Origin: Frigoribacterium sp. SL97
GTDB lineage: Bacteria > Actinomycetota > Actinomycetes > Actinomycetales > Microbacteriaceae
Direction: 5' to 3'
NCBI RefSeq assembly: GCF_026625765.1
Contig: NZ_CP113062.1
Coordinates: 1,302,001-1,366,000, forward strand
DNA length: 64,000 bases
Part shown: one piece after another, positions 23,965 through 33,137 of the stretch
Layout: each line of letters begins with the position of its first letter
Numbering within the stretch: position 1 is the stretch's first letter
Notes under the pieces: generated by a model
Databases searched by the model: none
The model's input: only the letters and a program-made list of their open reading frames with translations
Told to the model about the DNA's origin: nothing
Position numbers and translations under genes: made by a program

Positions 23965-26316
23965 ATGAGCGAGACCGGCGACGACGCCTCCGCCTCCGGG
24001 CCCGCGGTCGAGACCGACGGCGTCCCCGACGACCTGTCCCAGGCGCGAGACGAGGCCGAACGTCTGACGACCCGCATCCTCGAGCTGCGTGACCAGTACT
24101 ACGAGGGCAACGGCTCGACCGTCTCCGACGCCGACTACGACGGCCTCGTGCGACGCCTCGACTCCCTCGAGCGGGCTCACCCCGAGCTGCAGAAGCCCGA
24201 CAGCCCCACGCAGACGGTCGGTGGCCGGGCCGAGACCACGCAGTTCGCCCCGGTCGAGCACGCCGAGCGCATGCTCAGCCTCGACAACGTGTTCAGCGAC
24301 GACGAGCTCGCCGAGTGGGCGGGCAAGGTCCAGCGCGACGCCGGGGCCGAACGCGTGCGGTTCCTCACCGAACTGAAGATCGACGGCCTGGCGATCAACC
24401 TGCGGTACGAGGACGGCGTGCTCGTCACCGCCGCCACCCGTGGCGACGGCGTCGTCGGCGAGGACGTGACCGGCAACGTGCTCGCCATGGGCACGATCCC
24501 CGAACGGCTCGAGGGCACCGGCCACCCGCCGCTGGTCGAGGTGCGAGGCGAGATCTTCTTCCCGGTCAGCGAGTTCGACGAACTGAACGCCCAGCAGCGC
24601 GAGGCGGGAGAACGCGTCTTCGCGAACCCCCGCAACGCCGCCGCCGGCTCGCTGCGTCAGAAAGAAGAGGGCAAGAGCCCCGAGAAGCGCGAGTTGATGC
24701 ACGCACGCCTGCGCCGCCTGCGGATGCTCGTGCACGGCATCGGCGCGTGGCCGGTCCGCGAACTCGAGCGTGCGACCGAGGTCCGGTCGCAATCCGAGGT
24801 CTACGACCTGCTGGGCGGGTGGGGCCTGCCCATCTCGACCCACTACCGCGTCTTCGACACCGTCGACGAGGTCGAGGCCTTCATCCACGACTACGGGGTG
24901 CGGCGCTCGTCGGTCGAGCACCAGATCGACGGCATCGTGGTCAAGGTCGACGACCTCGCCCTGCACGAAGAGCTCGGGGCCACGAGCCGGGCTCCCCGGT
25001 GGGCGACGGCGTTCAAGTACCCGCCCGAAGAGGTCAACACGACGCTGCTCGACATCGTCGTCAGCGTCGGACGCACGGGCCGAGCGACGCCCTTCGCCGT
25101 CATGGAGAAGGTCGAGGTCGCCGGCAGCGAGGTGCGCCAGGCGACCCTGCACAACCAGCAGGTCGTCAAGGCGAAGGGCGTGCTGATCGGCGACACCGTC
25201 GTGCTGCGCAAGGCGGGCGACGTCATCCCCGAGGTGCTCGGCCCGGTCATCGAGCTGCGCGACGGCACCGAACGCGAGTTCGTCATGCCCGTCGACTGCC
25301 CCGAGTGCGGCACCCCGCTCAAGCCCGCCAAAGAGGGCGACATCGACCTGCGCTGTCCCAACGCCGAGAGCTGCCCTGCCCAGGTCCGCGGACGCGTCGA
25401 GCACATCGCGTCCCGCGGCTCGCTCGACGTCGAAGGTCTCGGCGAGGTCGCGGCGGCCGCGCTGACGCAGCCCGTCGAGCCGGCCACGCCGCCCCTGCGC
25501 ACCGAGGCCGGCCTCTTCAGCCTGACGATGGCCGACATCTTCCCCGTACGGGTCGTCGTCCGCGACACCGAGACCGGCATGCAGAAGCTCGAGGCCGACG
25601 GGCAGCCGAAACTCGTCACCCCGTTCCGCCGGAAGCGCGCCAAGCGCGACGGCGCCTTCGACCCCTCGGCCACCGAGTTCTCGGGTGACGAGACCTCGGT
25701 GCCGTCCAAGACGGCGATCGAGATGCTCGCGAACCTCGAGAAGGCGAAGACCAGCCCGCTGTGGCGGTTCCTGGTCGGTCTGAGCATCCGACACGTCGGG
25801 CCGGTCGCGGCCCGGGCGCTGGCCAACCACTTCGGCTCGCTCGACGCCATCCGAGCCGCCTCGCGGGACGAGCTCGCGGCCGTCGACGGCGTGGGCGGCA
25901 TCATCGCCGATGCGCTGCTCGCCTGGTTCGACGTCGACTGGCACGTCGAGATCATCGATCGGTGGACGGCGGCGGGAGTGCAGTTCGCCACACCCGGTCA
26001 TCCCGGACCGGGTGCCGCCGAGGCGGCGGGTGGCGTGCTCTCGGGCGTGACGGTCGTGGCGACAGGGAGCCTCGAGGGGTTCACGCGCGAGGGCGCACTC
26101 GAGGCCATCGTCGAGGCCGGCGGCAAGGCGGCGAGCAGCGTCAGCAAGAAGACGGACTTCGTCGCGGCCGGACCCGGCGCCGGATCGAAGTTGTCGAAGG
26201 CCGAGCAACTCGGGGTACGGATCATCGACGCGGAGCAATTCGCTGTCCTCCTTAAGGAGGGCCCGGCGGCTCTCGTTGTCCCCCAGGTGGGGGACGAGGA
26301 GGCGCCTGAATCATGA
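23965..26316 (+). CDS. ligA: NAD-dependent DNA ligase
   Basis: A 783-residue replicative ligase. In order: the Ia NAD-binding region with YYEGNGSTVSDADYD; the adenylation domain with the active-site lysine in TELKIDGLAI; the OB fold; a four-Cys zinc finger (CPECGTPLK, then RCPNAESCPA); helix-hairpin-helix repeats; and a C-terminal BRCT domain (about 692-765, VVATGSLEGFTREGALEAI). A tail of about 20 residues follows the BRCT. The DNA encoding this tail is rich in palindromes: CCTCCTTAAGGAGG at 26247-26260 and a GTCCCCC/GGGGGAC hairpin at 26278-26295. The latter may serve as a terminator or processing site before the DUF1023 gene. Confidence 0.95.
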   Translation: MSETGDDASASGPAVETDGVPDDLSQARDEAERLTTRILELRDQYYEGNGSTVSDADYDGLVRRLDSLERAHPELQKPDSPTQTVGGRAETTQFAPVEHAERMLSLDNVFSDDELAEWAGKVQRDAGAERVRFLTELKIDGLAINLRYEDGVLVTAATRGDGVVGEDVTGNVLAMGTIPERLEGTGHPPLVEVRGEIFFPVSEFDELNAQQREAGERVFANPRNAAAGSLRQKEEGKSPEKRELMHARLRRLRMLVHGIGAWPVRELERATEVRSQSEVYDLLGGWGLPISTHYRVFDTVDEVEAFIHDYGVRRSSVEHQIDGIVVKVDDLALHEELGATSRAPRWATAFKYPPEEVNTTLLDIVVSVGRTGRATPFAVMEKVEVAGSEVRQATLHNQQVVKAKGVLIGDTVVLRKAGDVIPEVLGPVIELRDGTEREFVMPVDCPECGTPLKPAKEGDIDLRCPNAESCPAQVRGRVEHIASRGSLDVEGLGEVAAAALTQPVEPATPPLRTEAGLFSLTMADIFPVRVVVRDTETGMQKLEADGQPKLVTPFRRKRAKRDGAFDPSATEFSGDETSVPSKTAIEMLANLEKAKTSPLWRFLVGLSIRHVGPVAARALANHFGSLDAIRAASRDELAAVDGVGGIIADALLAWFDVDWHVEIIDRWTAAGVQFATPGHPGPGAAEAAGGVLSGVTVVATGSLEGFTREGALEAIVEAGGKAASSVSKKTDFVAAGPGAGSKLSKAEQLGVRIIDAEQFAVLLKEGPAALVVPQVGDEEAPES

Positions 26317-26420
26317 TTTCCCTGGTCAGGGGCACTTTCGTTTCCTAGGATGTGAGGACGTGTCGTTCTCCAGCAGTAGGGAGCCGGGGTACAGGCACGT
26401 GACTAGGGGGAAGACCCGAC

Positions 26421-27878
26421 GTGCTGTTCCTCGCTGCAGCAATGCTCTCTGCCTCGGTGCACCTTGCCGGGGTGGCCGACGCTCCGACCGTGCCGTCGGC
26501 GACCGCCGTGACGCTCGACCGCCCGGCGACCGGACCACTCGTCGTGGCGTCGCCGGACGGCGTCCCGGGGATCGCACCGGTACGGGACGGGCGTGCCGTG
26601 CCCGAGCTCGACGGCTGCCGGGAGGTCGAGGCGACCGCCTTCTCGGCCGAGGCCTGCCTCGACCAGCTGGCCCGCGCCTCCTCGGCCGGAGTCGAGCGCT
26701 TCGCCGACACCCTCGACGCCGACGGTGACGACGCGACGGCGCTGACGGCGGTGCTCGGTGAGCAGGTCGCACCCGAGGTGACGGCCGCCTGGTGGACCGG
26801 GCTGGGCGACGGTCGGCAGGCGGTCCTCGCGCGCAGCGTGCCGGGCGTCGTCGGCAACCTCGAGGGCGTCCCGTACTCGGTGCGCGACACCGCCAACCGG
26901 CAGCTCCTGCGGTACGCGACGGTCGCCGTCTCGCAGCGGATCGGTTCGGACGACGAGGAGCCGGGTGACGCCCGTCGTCTGGCCATGCTCCAGCAGGTGC
27001 GGGCGACGCTCGACGGGGCGACGAACGACGTCCCCTTCGCCGGGGCGGCCGATCGACACCTCGTGGCGCTCGACACGGTCCTGTCCGGACGCGCGGCCGT
27101 CACCGTCGGGGACCTCGACACCGCCGACGACGTCAGCGTGCTCGTCCCCGGCATGCTGTTCACGGTGTCGGACCAGCTCGTGGACTGGACCAACACCGCC
27201 GGCGCCCTCCACGACGAGCAGGCCACCTGGGCGACGTTGCTGGGCCGCGGTGGCCCCGGCCCCGTGCCGACCGTCGCCGTCGTGGCCTGGATGGGCTACC
27301 AGACGCCCGACCTGACCAACTTCTACGACCTCGGCCTCGCTCGGCAGGGTGCGTCCCACCTCGTGGACGCGCTCGACGGGCTCGACGCGGCCCGGGCGGA
27401 CGACGAGCCGCGGGTGTCGGTCATGGCGCACTCGTACGGCTCGACGACGGCGACGATCGCCCTGTCGTCCGGACGCGTGTCGGTCGACTCGCTGGTGCTG
27501 CTCGGATCGCCCGGCAGCGTCGTCTCCGACGCCGGGGAGCTCGCGGTCCGCGGTCACGACGTGTACGCCGCAGCCGGCAGCTTCGACCCCGTGGCCGGGA
27601 GCGGCTTCTTCGGGGCCGACCCGGCGACGGGCGCCTTCGGCGCCGTCGTGCTGCACCTGAGCGGTGGAGCCGACGCGGTGACGGGACACGCCCTGGCCTC
27701 CGCCCTCGGGCACAACGACTACTTCCGGGCCGGCACCGAGTCGATGCGCAGCCTGGCCCTCATCGGGCTCGGGCACGGCGCACTCGTCGACGGTCGCACC
27801 GGCCAACCGGGCGAGGGCGGTCCGGAGGCGCCCGCCCTCACGCTCGTGCGGCCGCAGGACGTCTACTTCCGCGACTGA
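26421..27878 (+). CDS. Alpha/beta hydrolase, DUF1023 type
   Basis: A 485-residue protein ending in an alpha/beta-hydrolase domain of the DUF1023 family (about 275-470). The nucleophile elbow is AHSYGSTT with Ser as nucleophile, and the catalytic His is probably in ALGHNDYF near the C-terminus. The N-terminus (MLFLAAAMLSASVHLAGVADA) is a likely signal peptide or anchor, so the enzyme may act outside the membrane. The GTG at 26421 is the only start codon after an in-frame stop at 26400. The substrate is unknown; DUF1023 proteins are mostly actinobacterial and uncharacterised. A TAGGAT box at 26346-26351 may be its -10 element. Confidence 0.82.
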   Translation: MLFLAAAMLSASVHLAGVADAPTVPSATAVTLDRPATGPLVVASPDGVPGIAPVRDGRAVPELDGCREVEATAFSAEACLDQLARASSAGVERFADTLDADGDDATALTAVLGEQVAPEVTAAWWTGLGDGRQAVLARSVPGVVGNLEGVPYSVRDTANRQLLRYATVAVSQRIGSDDEEPGDARRLAMLQQVRATLDGATNDVPFAGAADRHLVALDTVLSGRAAVTVGDLDTADDVSVLVPGMLFTVSDQLVDWTNTAGALHDEQATWATLLGRGGPGPVPTVAVVAWMGYQTPDLTNFYDLGLARQGASHLVDALDGLDAARADDEPRVSVMAHSYGSTTATIALSSGRVSVDSLVLLGSPGSVVSDAGELAVRGHDVYAAAGSFDPVAGSGFFGADPATGAFGAVVLHLSGGADAVTGHALASALGHNDYFRAGTESMRSLALIGLGHGALVDGRTGQPGEGGPEAPALTLVRPQDVYFRD

Positions 27879-27929
27879 GGGTCCGACGCCGCGACCCCCC
27901 CCACGACCCCGCGCGTCGGTGCCGCCCCG

Positions 27930-27960
27930 TAGAATCGTGCGGTACCGCCGCCGCGGTACC
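27930..27960 (+). promoter_or_regulatory. gatCAB promoter -10 box and leader hairpin
   Basis: TAGAAT at 27930-27935 is a near-consensus -10 hexamer. An inverted repeat, GGTACCGC-CGCC-GCGGTACC (27941-27960), starts at the predicted transcription start and would form a hairpin at the very 5' end of the leader, about 27 bases before the gatC ATG. No -35 box is convincing. GAGAGAGAAG before the ATG serves as ribosome site. Confidence 0.5.
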
Positions 27961-27986
27961 CCCGCACGACCACGTGAGAGAGAAGC

Positions 27987-28286
27987 ATGTCCGAAATCAC
28001 GCGCGAGCAGGTGCAGCACCTCGCCGGTCTCGCCCGCATCGCCCTCACCGAGGCCGAGATCGACACGATGACCGCCGAGCTCGGCCACATCGTCGACAGC
28101 GTCGCCAAGGTCCGAGAGGTCGCGACCGACGACGTCCCGGCGACCAGCCACCCGATCCCGCTCGAGAACGTGTTCCGGCCCGACGTCGTGGGCGAGACGC
28201 TCACGGCCGAGCAGGCCCTGTCCGGCGCCCCCGACCACGACGGCTCGCGCTTCCGGGTGAGCGCGATCCTGGGAGAAGAGCAGTAG
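27987..28286 (+). CDS. gatC: Asp/Glu-tRNA amidotransferase subunit C
   Basis: A 99-residue small subunit that stabilises GatA and holds the GatCAB complex together. It matches the family along its length: N-terminal ITREQVQHLAGLARIALTEAEI, then GHIVDSVAKVREVATDDVPATSHPI, and a C-terminal segment with NVFRPDVVGETL. The complex converts Glu-tRNA(Gln), and often Asp-tRNA(Asn), to the amidated form, and is generally essential in bacteria lacking glutaminyl-tRNA synthetase. gatA follows after two bases. Confidence 0.93.
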   Translation: MSEITREQVQHLAGLARIALTEAEIDTMTAELGHIVDSVAKVREVATDDVPATSHPIPLENVFRPDVVGETLTAEQALSGAPDHDGSRFRVSAILGEEQ

Positions 28287-28288
28287 CC

Positions 28289-29837
28289 ATGACCGACACC
28301 ACCTCGCTCGTCCACCTGTCCGCCGCCGAGCTGTCGACCCGCCTCGCCGCCGGCGACGTGTCGTCGGTCGACGTCACGCGCGCCCACCTCGATCGCATCG
28401 AGGCGGTCGACGGGGACGTCCACGCCTTCCTGCACGTCAGCACGGCCGCACTCGACACGGCGGCCGACGTCGACCGCCGCCGCGCCGCGGGCGAGGCCCT
28501 CGGCCCGCTCGCCGGCGTCCCGATCGCCATCAAGGACGTCCTCTGCACGATCGACATGCCGTCGACCTCCGGCAGCAAGATCCTCGAGGGTTGGGTGCCG
28601 CCGTACGACGCCACCGTCGTCGCCAAGCTGCGCGCGGCCGACCTCGTCCCCCTCGGCAAGACCAACATGGACGAGTTCGCGATGGGCTCGTCGACCGAGT
28701 TCTCGGCCTACGGACCCACGCACAACCCCTGGTCGCTCGACCGCATCCCCGGTGGCTCGGGTGGTGGCTCCGCGGCCGCCGTCGCCGCCTTCGAGGCGCC
28801 CCTCGCCCTCGGCAGCGACACCGGCGGGTCCATCCGCCAGCCCGGTGCCGTCACCGGCACCGTCGGGGTCAAGCCGACCTACGGGTGTCAGCCGCTACGG
28901 CGCGATCGCCCTGGCCAGCTCGCTCGACCAGGTCGGCCCGGTCAGCCGCACGGTGCTCGACAGCGCCATGCTGCACGACGTCATCACGGGGCACGACCCC
29001 CGCGACTCCACCTCGCTGCGCGACGCCTGGCCCTCGTTCACCGAGGCGGCCCGCACCGGTCTCGCCGGCGGTGCCCTGCAGGGCGTCCGCATCGGAGTCG
29101 TCCGCGAGCTGAACGGCGAGGGCTTCCAGGCCGGCGTCAAGACCCGCTTCGCCGAGGCCCTCGAGCTCATGAGCGCGGCCGGTGCCGAGATCGTCGAGAT
29201 CTCGGCCCCCAGCTTCGAGCACGCGATCAGCGCCTACTACCTGATCCTGCCGGCCGAGGCGTCGAGCAACCTCGCCAAGTTCGACTCGGTGCGCTTCGGC
29301 CTGCGGGTCGTCCCCGAGGGAGGCGGCACCGTCGAGGACGTCATGGCCGCCACCCGCGAGGCCGGCTTCGGCCCCGAGGTGAAGCGCCGCATCATCCTCG
29401 GCACCTACGCGCTGAGCGCGGGCTACTACGACGCCTACTACGGCAGCGCGCAGAAGGTGCGCACCCTCGTGCAGCGCGACTTCGCGGCGGCGTTCGACCA
29501 GGTCGACGTCCTCGTCTCGCCGTCCGCGCCCACCACGGCGTTCCGGCTCGGCGAGAAGATCGACGATCCGCTGGCCATGTACCTCAACGACATCACGACG
29601 ATCCCGGCCAACCTGGCCGGCATCCCCGGCATCACGGTGCCGATGGGCCTGGCCGCCGAGGACGGGCTGCCGACGGGGTTGCAGTTCATGGCCCCCGCGC
29701 GCGGCGACGCCCGCCTCTACACCTACGGTGCCGCCCTCGAGCAGCTGCTCGAGCAGGGCTGGGGCCACACGCTCATCTCGCGCGCGCCCGACCTGAGCGC
29801 GACCGAGCAGACCGCCGCCACCGAGGGAGTCATCTGA
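28289..29837 (+). pseudogene. gatA: Asp/Glu-tRNA amidotransferase subunit A, frameshifted at about 28883
   Basis: The amidase subunit that releases ammonia from glutamine. The first 198 codons (from the ATG at 28289) carry the Ser-cisSer-Lys triad: Lys in VPIAIKDV, cis-Ser in PGGSGGGSAAAVA and Ser in SDTGGSIRQPG. After KPTYG the frame is lost. The expected continuation, VSRYGAIALASSLDQVGP and the whole C-terminal 315 residues to the stop at 29837, is intact in another frame, entered at 28884-28887. Relative to family members (KPTYGxVSRYG) two bases are missing, or one is extra, in TACGGGTGTC. All other parts look under selection. Because this subunit should be essential, a sequencing or assembly error is the leading explanation; a recent mutation is possible. 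The stop overlaps the gatB ATG (TGATG). Confidence 0.85.
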
Positions 29838-31336
29838 TGGCCAAGGCAGACCTGATGGACTACGAGAAGGCCCTCGAGCAGTTCGAGGTCGTCCTCGGCT
29901 TCGAGGTCCACGTCGAGCTCGCGACCAAGACCAAGATGTTCTCGGACGCCCCGAACTTCTTCGGTGGCGAGCCCAACACCAACGTCACCCCGGTCGACCT
30001 GGGTCTGCCCGGGTCGCTGCCGGTGGTCAACGAGCAGGCCGTGCGCTACTCGATCAGCCTCGGCTTGGCCCTGGGCTGCTCGATCGCCGAGAGCTCGCGC
30101 TTCGCCCGCAAGAACTACTTCTACCCCGACAACCCCAAGAACTACCAGGTCAGCCAGTTCGACGAACCCATCGCGTTCGAGGGCGAGGTCGAGGTCGAGC
30201 TGCCGGACGGGACCGTCTTCGCGATCCCGATCGAGCGCGCCCACATGGAAGAGGACGCCGGCAAGCTGACGCACGTCGGCGGGTCGACCGGTCGCATCCA
30301 GGGCGCCGAGTACTCCCTCGTCGACTACAACCGCGCCGGCATCCCGCTCGTCGAGATCGTCACCAAGCCGATCATCGGCGCGGGCGCCAAGGGTCCCGAG
30401 CTGGGTGCGGCCTACGTGTCGACCATCCGTGACATCGTGCGGGCCCTCGGCGTCAGCGAGGCCCGCATGGAGCGCGGCAACCTGCGCTGCGACGCCAACG
30501 TTTCCCTGCGTCCGCACGGGCAGGAGAAGCTCGGCACCCGCACCGAGACCAAGAACGTCAACTCGTTCCGTTCGGTCGAGCGCGCGGTCCGCTACGAGAT
30601 CCAGCGTCAGGCCGCGATCCTCGCCGCGGGCGGCACCATCACGCAAGAGACGCGCCACTGGCACGAAGACACCGGTCGCACCTCGGCGGGCCGCCCCAAG
30701 AGCGACGCCGACGACTACCGGTACTTCCCCGAGCCCGACCTGCTGCCCGTCGTCCCTCCTCGCGAGCTCGTCGAAGAACTGCGTCTGGCCCTTCCCGAGG
30801 CGCCGGTCGCCCAGCGTCGCCGGCTCAAGTCCGAGTGGGGGTTCGCCGACCTCGAGTTCCAGGACGTCGTGAACTCCGGCCTGCTCACCGAGCTCGTCGA
30901 GACCGTCGCCGCGGGTGCCTCACCCCAGGCCGCACGCAAGTGGTGGACCGGCGAGATCGCCCGCCTCGCCAACGCGCAGGGCGTCGAGGCCTCGAGCCTC
31001 GTGTCACCCCTGCACGTCAGTGAGCTCATCGCGCTCGTCGAGAGCGGCGAGCTGACCGACCGACTGGCCCGTCAGGTGCTCGAAGGCGTCGTCGCCGGCG
31101 AGGGCAGCCCGTCCGAGGTCGTCGAGGCCCGCGGGCTGAAGGTCGTCTCGGACGACGGCGCGCTCATCGCCGCCATCGACGAGGCCCTGGCCGGTCAGCC
31201 CGACGTGCTGGCGAAGATCCGCGACGGCAAGGTCCAGGCCGCCGGTGCCGTCATCGGCGCCGTCATGAAGGCCATGAAGGGGCAGGCGGACGCCGCGCGC
31301 GTCCGCGAGCTGGTGCTCGAGCGGGCGCAGGCCTGA
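29837..31336 (+). CDS. gatB: Asp/Glu-tRNA amidotransferase subunit B
   Basis: A 499-residue kinase-like subunit that phosphorylates and amidates the mischarged tRNA. Features: the N-terminal cradle domain with GFEVHVELATKTKMFSDAPN, LGLPGSLPVVNEQAV, FARKNYFYPDNPKNYQVSQFD, HMEEDAGK, SLVDYNRAGIPLVEIVT, the RCDANVSLRP and TKNVNSFRSVERA motifs, and the C-terminal GatB/Yqey domain (about 350-499). The ATG at 29837 overlaps the gatA stop. The frame is also open through gatA because the gatA frameshift brings the first part of gatA into the gatB frame. Confidence 0.95.
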   Translation: MAKADLMDYEKALEQFEVVLGFEVHVELATKTKMFSDAPNFFGGEPNTNVTPVDLGLPGSLPVVNEQAVRYSISLGLALGCSIAESSRFARKNYFYPDNPKNYQVSQFDEPIAFEGEVEVELPDGTVFAIPIERAHMEEDAGKLTHVGGSTGRIQGAEYSLVDYNRAGIPLVEIVTKPIIGAGAKGPELGAAYVSTIRDIVRALGVSEARMERGNLRCDANVSLRPHGQEKLGTRTETKNVNSFRSVERAVRYEIQRQAAILAAGGTITQETRHWHEDTGRTSAGRPKSDADDYRYFPEPDLLPVVPPRELVEELRLALPEAPVAQRRRLKSEWGFADLEFQDVVNSGLLTELVETVAAGASPQAARKWWTGEIARLANAQGVEASSLVSPLHVSELIALVESGELTDRLARQVLEGVVAGEGSPSEVVEARGLKVVSDDGALIAAIDEALAGQPDVLAKIRDGKVQAAGAVIGAVMKAMKGQADAARVRELVLERAQA

Positions 31337-31373
31337 TCGACGTGACCACGGCCGCGGCAGGGAGCGGCGCACG

Positions 31374-32171
31374 ATGAACCTCGTCGCGCGTCTGCGCCCC
31401 GCCGTGCCCGTGGCCGTCGCCCTCGTCGGCGTGCTCGTGACGCTCGCGGTGGCCTCGCGCGTCCTGCCCGGCCGGGTCGTGATGGTCCACCTCAGCGAGA
31501 CGGGTGGGTCGGCGTTCGCGGCGAGCCGTGACGACCTCGTCCTCCTCGGCGCCGTGCTCGTGGTCGGCATCGTCGTGACCTGGTCGGTGTCGGCTCTGTT
31601 CCTCGCGGTCACGCCCGCCCGCCACGTGCTCGTCCCGCACGCCGCCTTCTGGAAGAACCCGGCCAACCGGGCCGAGATGAGGCGCCGGTACCAGCGCTAC
31701 CTCGCGGTGGCGACCAGCGCCTCCCTGTGGTTCGTCGCGGCGCTGTTCGTCCTGGCCCTCGTCTCGCAGGGTGGGCCCCTCGCGGCCTGGTGGCTGCCCG
31801 CGGCCGTGTCGGCCGCGTTCGTGCTCTTCGTCCTGGGTGGTCTGATCTGGGTGTTCACGGTCGGCTTCACGCCGACCCCGGCGGGCGTCGCGGTCCGCAC
31901 GGCCGCATCCGACCGCGAGGCGCGGGTCGCGTCGTCACCGTCCTCCACCCGCGTCGCTCTCCCGAAGCCCGACGCGTCGGCGGCGCGTCCGCCGAAGGTG
32001 AGCCAGCGCCCGACCGAGGCGACTCCACGGAGCGGCACCGCGCCTCCTGCTCCGTCCCCCCGGCCGGGCCGCACGTCCGGGCGTCCCGAGACCGCACCCG
32101 CCGACGGCCCGCGAAAGGGCCCACCCCGCCCCTACCAACCCCGACCACGCTCCGGAGGCCCCCGTGGATGA
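31374..32171 (+). CDS. Membrane protein of unknown function
   Basis: A 265-residue protein with four predicted membrane helices: about 9-30 (AVPVAVALVGVLVTLAVAS), 52-77, 117-137 and 142-165. A long Pro/Arg/Ala-rich cytoplasmic tail of about 95 residues follows. I do not recognise the family. The extracellular loop 31-50 (MVHLSETGGSAFAAS) is short. It follows gatB after 37 bases and overlaps the DUF3097 gene by 8 bases (32164-32171), so it belongs to the same transcription unit. Confidence 0.7.
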   Translation: MNLVARLRPAVPVAVALVGVLVTLAVASRVLPGRVVMVHLSETGGSAFAASRDDLVLLGAVLVVGIVVTWSVSALFLAVTPARHVLVPHAAFWKNPANRAEMRRRYQRYLAVATSASLWFVAALFVLALVSQGGPLAAWWLPAAVSAAFVLFVLGGLIWVFTVGFTPTPAGVAVRTAASDREARVASSPSSTRVALPKPDASAARPPKVSQRPTEATPRSGTAPPAPSPRPGRTSGRPETAPADGPRKGPPRPYQPRPRSGGPRG

Positions 32172-33000
32172 CGACCGGTACGGTGCCGACGTGCTCGCCG
32201 GCGACTGGAAGCGCTCGACGAAGCCGGCGCCGACGCCGACCGACGCGGTCCGCGACCTCGTGGTGGAAGAGGTCCGGTCGGGCTTCACGGGCGCGATCGT
32301 CCGCGTCGAGGCCGGCACCGTCGAGCTCGAGGACTGGAAGGGCCGGGTGCGGGCCTTCCCGATGTCGGGCTCGTTCTCGATCGACGGCGCCCCCGTGGCG
32401 CTGCGGGTGCCGCGGGCGGCGCCTCAGGGTCGGGCGCGCACGGCGTCCGGCTCGTTCGCCGTCGAGGGGGCCAAGGCCCGGGTCGCCCGTCAGAGTCGCA
32501 TCTTCGTCGAGGGGCGGCACGACGCCGAGCTGGTCGAGAAGGTCTGGGGCTCCGACCTGCGGGTCGAGGGCGTCGTCGTCGAGTACCTCGAGGGCGTCGA
32601 CCACCTGGCCGACGTGCTCCGCGACTTCCGGCCGGGGCCCGAGCGACGCGTCGGCGTGCTCGTCGACCACCTGGTGCCGGGCTCGAAAGAGAGCCGGGTC
32701 GCCGAGGGCATCGCCCGAAGTCCGCTCGGCCGCCACGTGTTGGTGGTCGGGCACCCGTTCGTCGACGTCTGGCAGGCCGTCAAGCCGGGGCGGCTCGGTG
32801 TCGAGGCCTGGCCGGTCGTGCCCCGATCGGTCGAGTGGAAGCACGGCGTGTGCGAGGCCATGGGCTGGCCGCACGAGGACCAGGCGGACATCGCGCGGGC
32901 CTGGCAGCACATCCTGTCGCGCGTGCGGAGCTATGCCGACCTCGAGCCGTCGGTGCTGGGCCGGGTCGAAGAACTCATCGACTTCGTCACGTCGGGCTGA
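32164..33000 (+). CDS. DUF3097 domain protein
   Basis: A 278-residue actinobacterial protein of the DUF3097 family. A beta-rich N-terminal part (about 35-85, SGFTGAIVRVEAGTVELEDWKGRVRAFPM) is followed by a region resembling a Toprim fold: RIFVEGRHDAELVEKVWG (Glu in the first motif), then RRVGVLVDHLVPGSKES with an Asp that could bind metal. It ends with an alpha-helical part containing VVPRSVEWKHGVCEAMGWP. The Toprim resemblance suggests a nucleic-acid enzyme of the RNase M5 type, but this is inference. GTG start at 32164 within the previous gene. Confidence 0.82.
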   Translation: MDDDRYGADVLAGDWKRSTKPAPTPTDAVRDLVVEEVRSGFTGAIVRVEAGTVELEDWKGRVRAFPMSGSFSIDGAPVALRVPRAAPQGRARTASGSFAVEGAKARVARQSRIFVEGRHDAELVEKVWGSDLRVEGVVVEYLEGVDHLADVLRDFRPGPERRVGVLVDHLVPGSKESRVAEGIARSPLGRHVLVVGHPFVDVWQAVKPGRLGVEAWPVVPRSVEWKHGVCEAMGWPHEDQADIARAWQHILSRVRSYADLEPSVLGRVEELIDFVTSG

Positions 33001-33125
33001 GTCCCGGCGTCGACGCCAGGGACGCGGCCCGACTCGCGCACCGCCGTCGGCTCCGCCGGGCTGCTCGGACACCTCGATCCCCGGGAATCGCCCGGGCGTG
33101 TCGGCGTCCCGGCCGCTTTTCGCCC

Positions 33126-33131
33126 TAGATT
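33126..33131 (+). promoter_or_regulatory. -10 box for a leaderless start
   Basis: TAGATT lies exactly six bases before the ATG at 33138; no ribosome site is visible. A fourth TANNNT-N6-ATG case in this window. Confidence 0.5.
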
Positions 33132-33137
33132 CGAGGC

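Noticed and set aside
27974..31336. One continuous frame through gatA and gatB, which could suggest a GatA-GatB fusion
   Set aside because: The middle part is out of frame for gatA and encodes Arg/Pro-rich nonsense; the real gatA C-terminus lies in another frame with its own stop. The continuity is a by-product of the frameshift.
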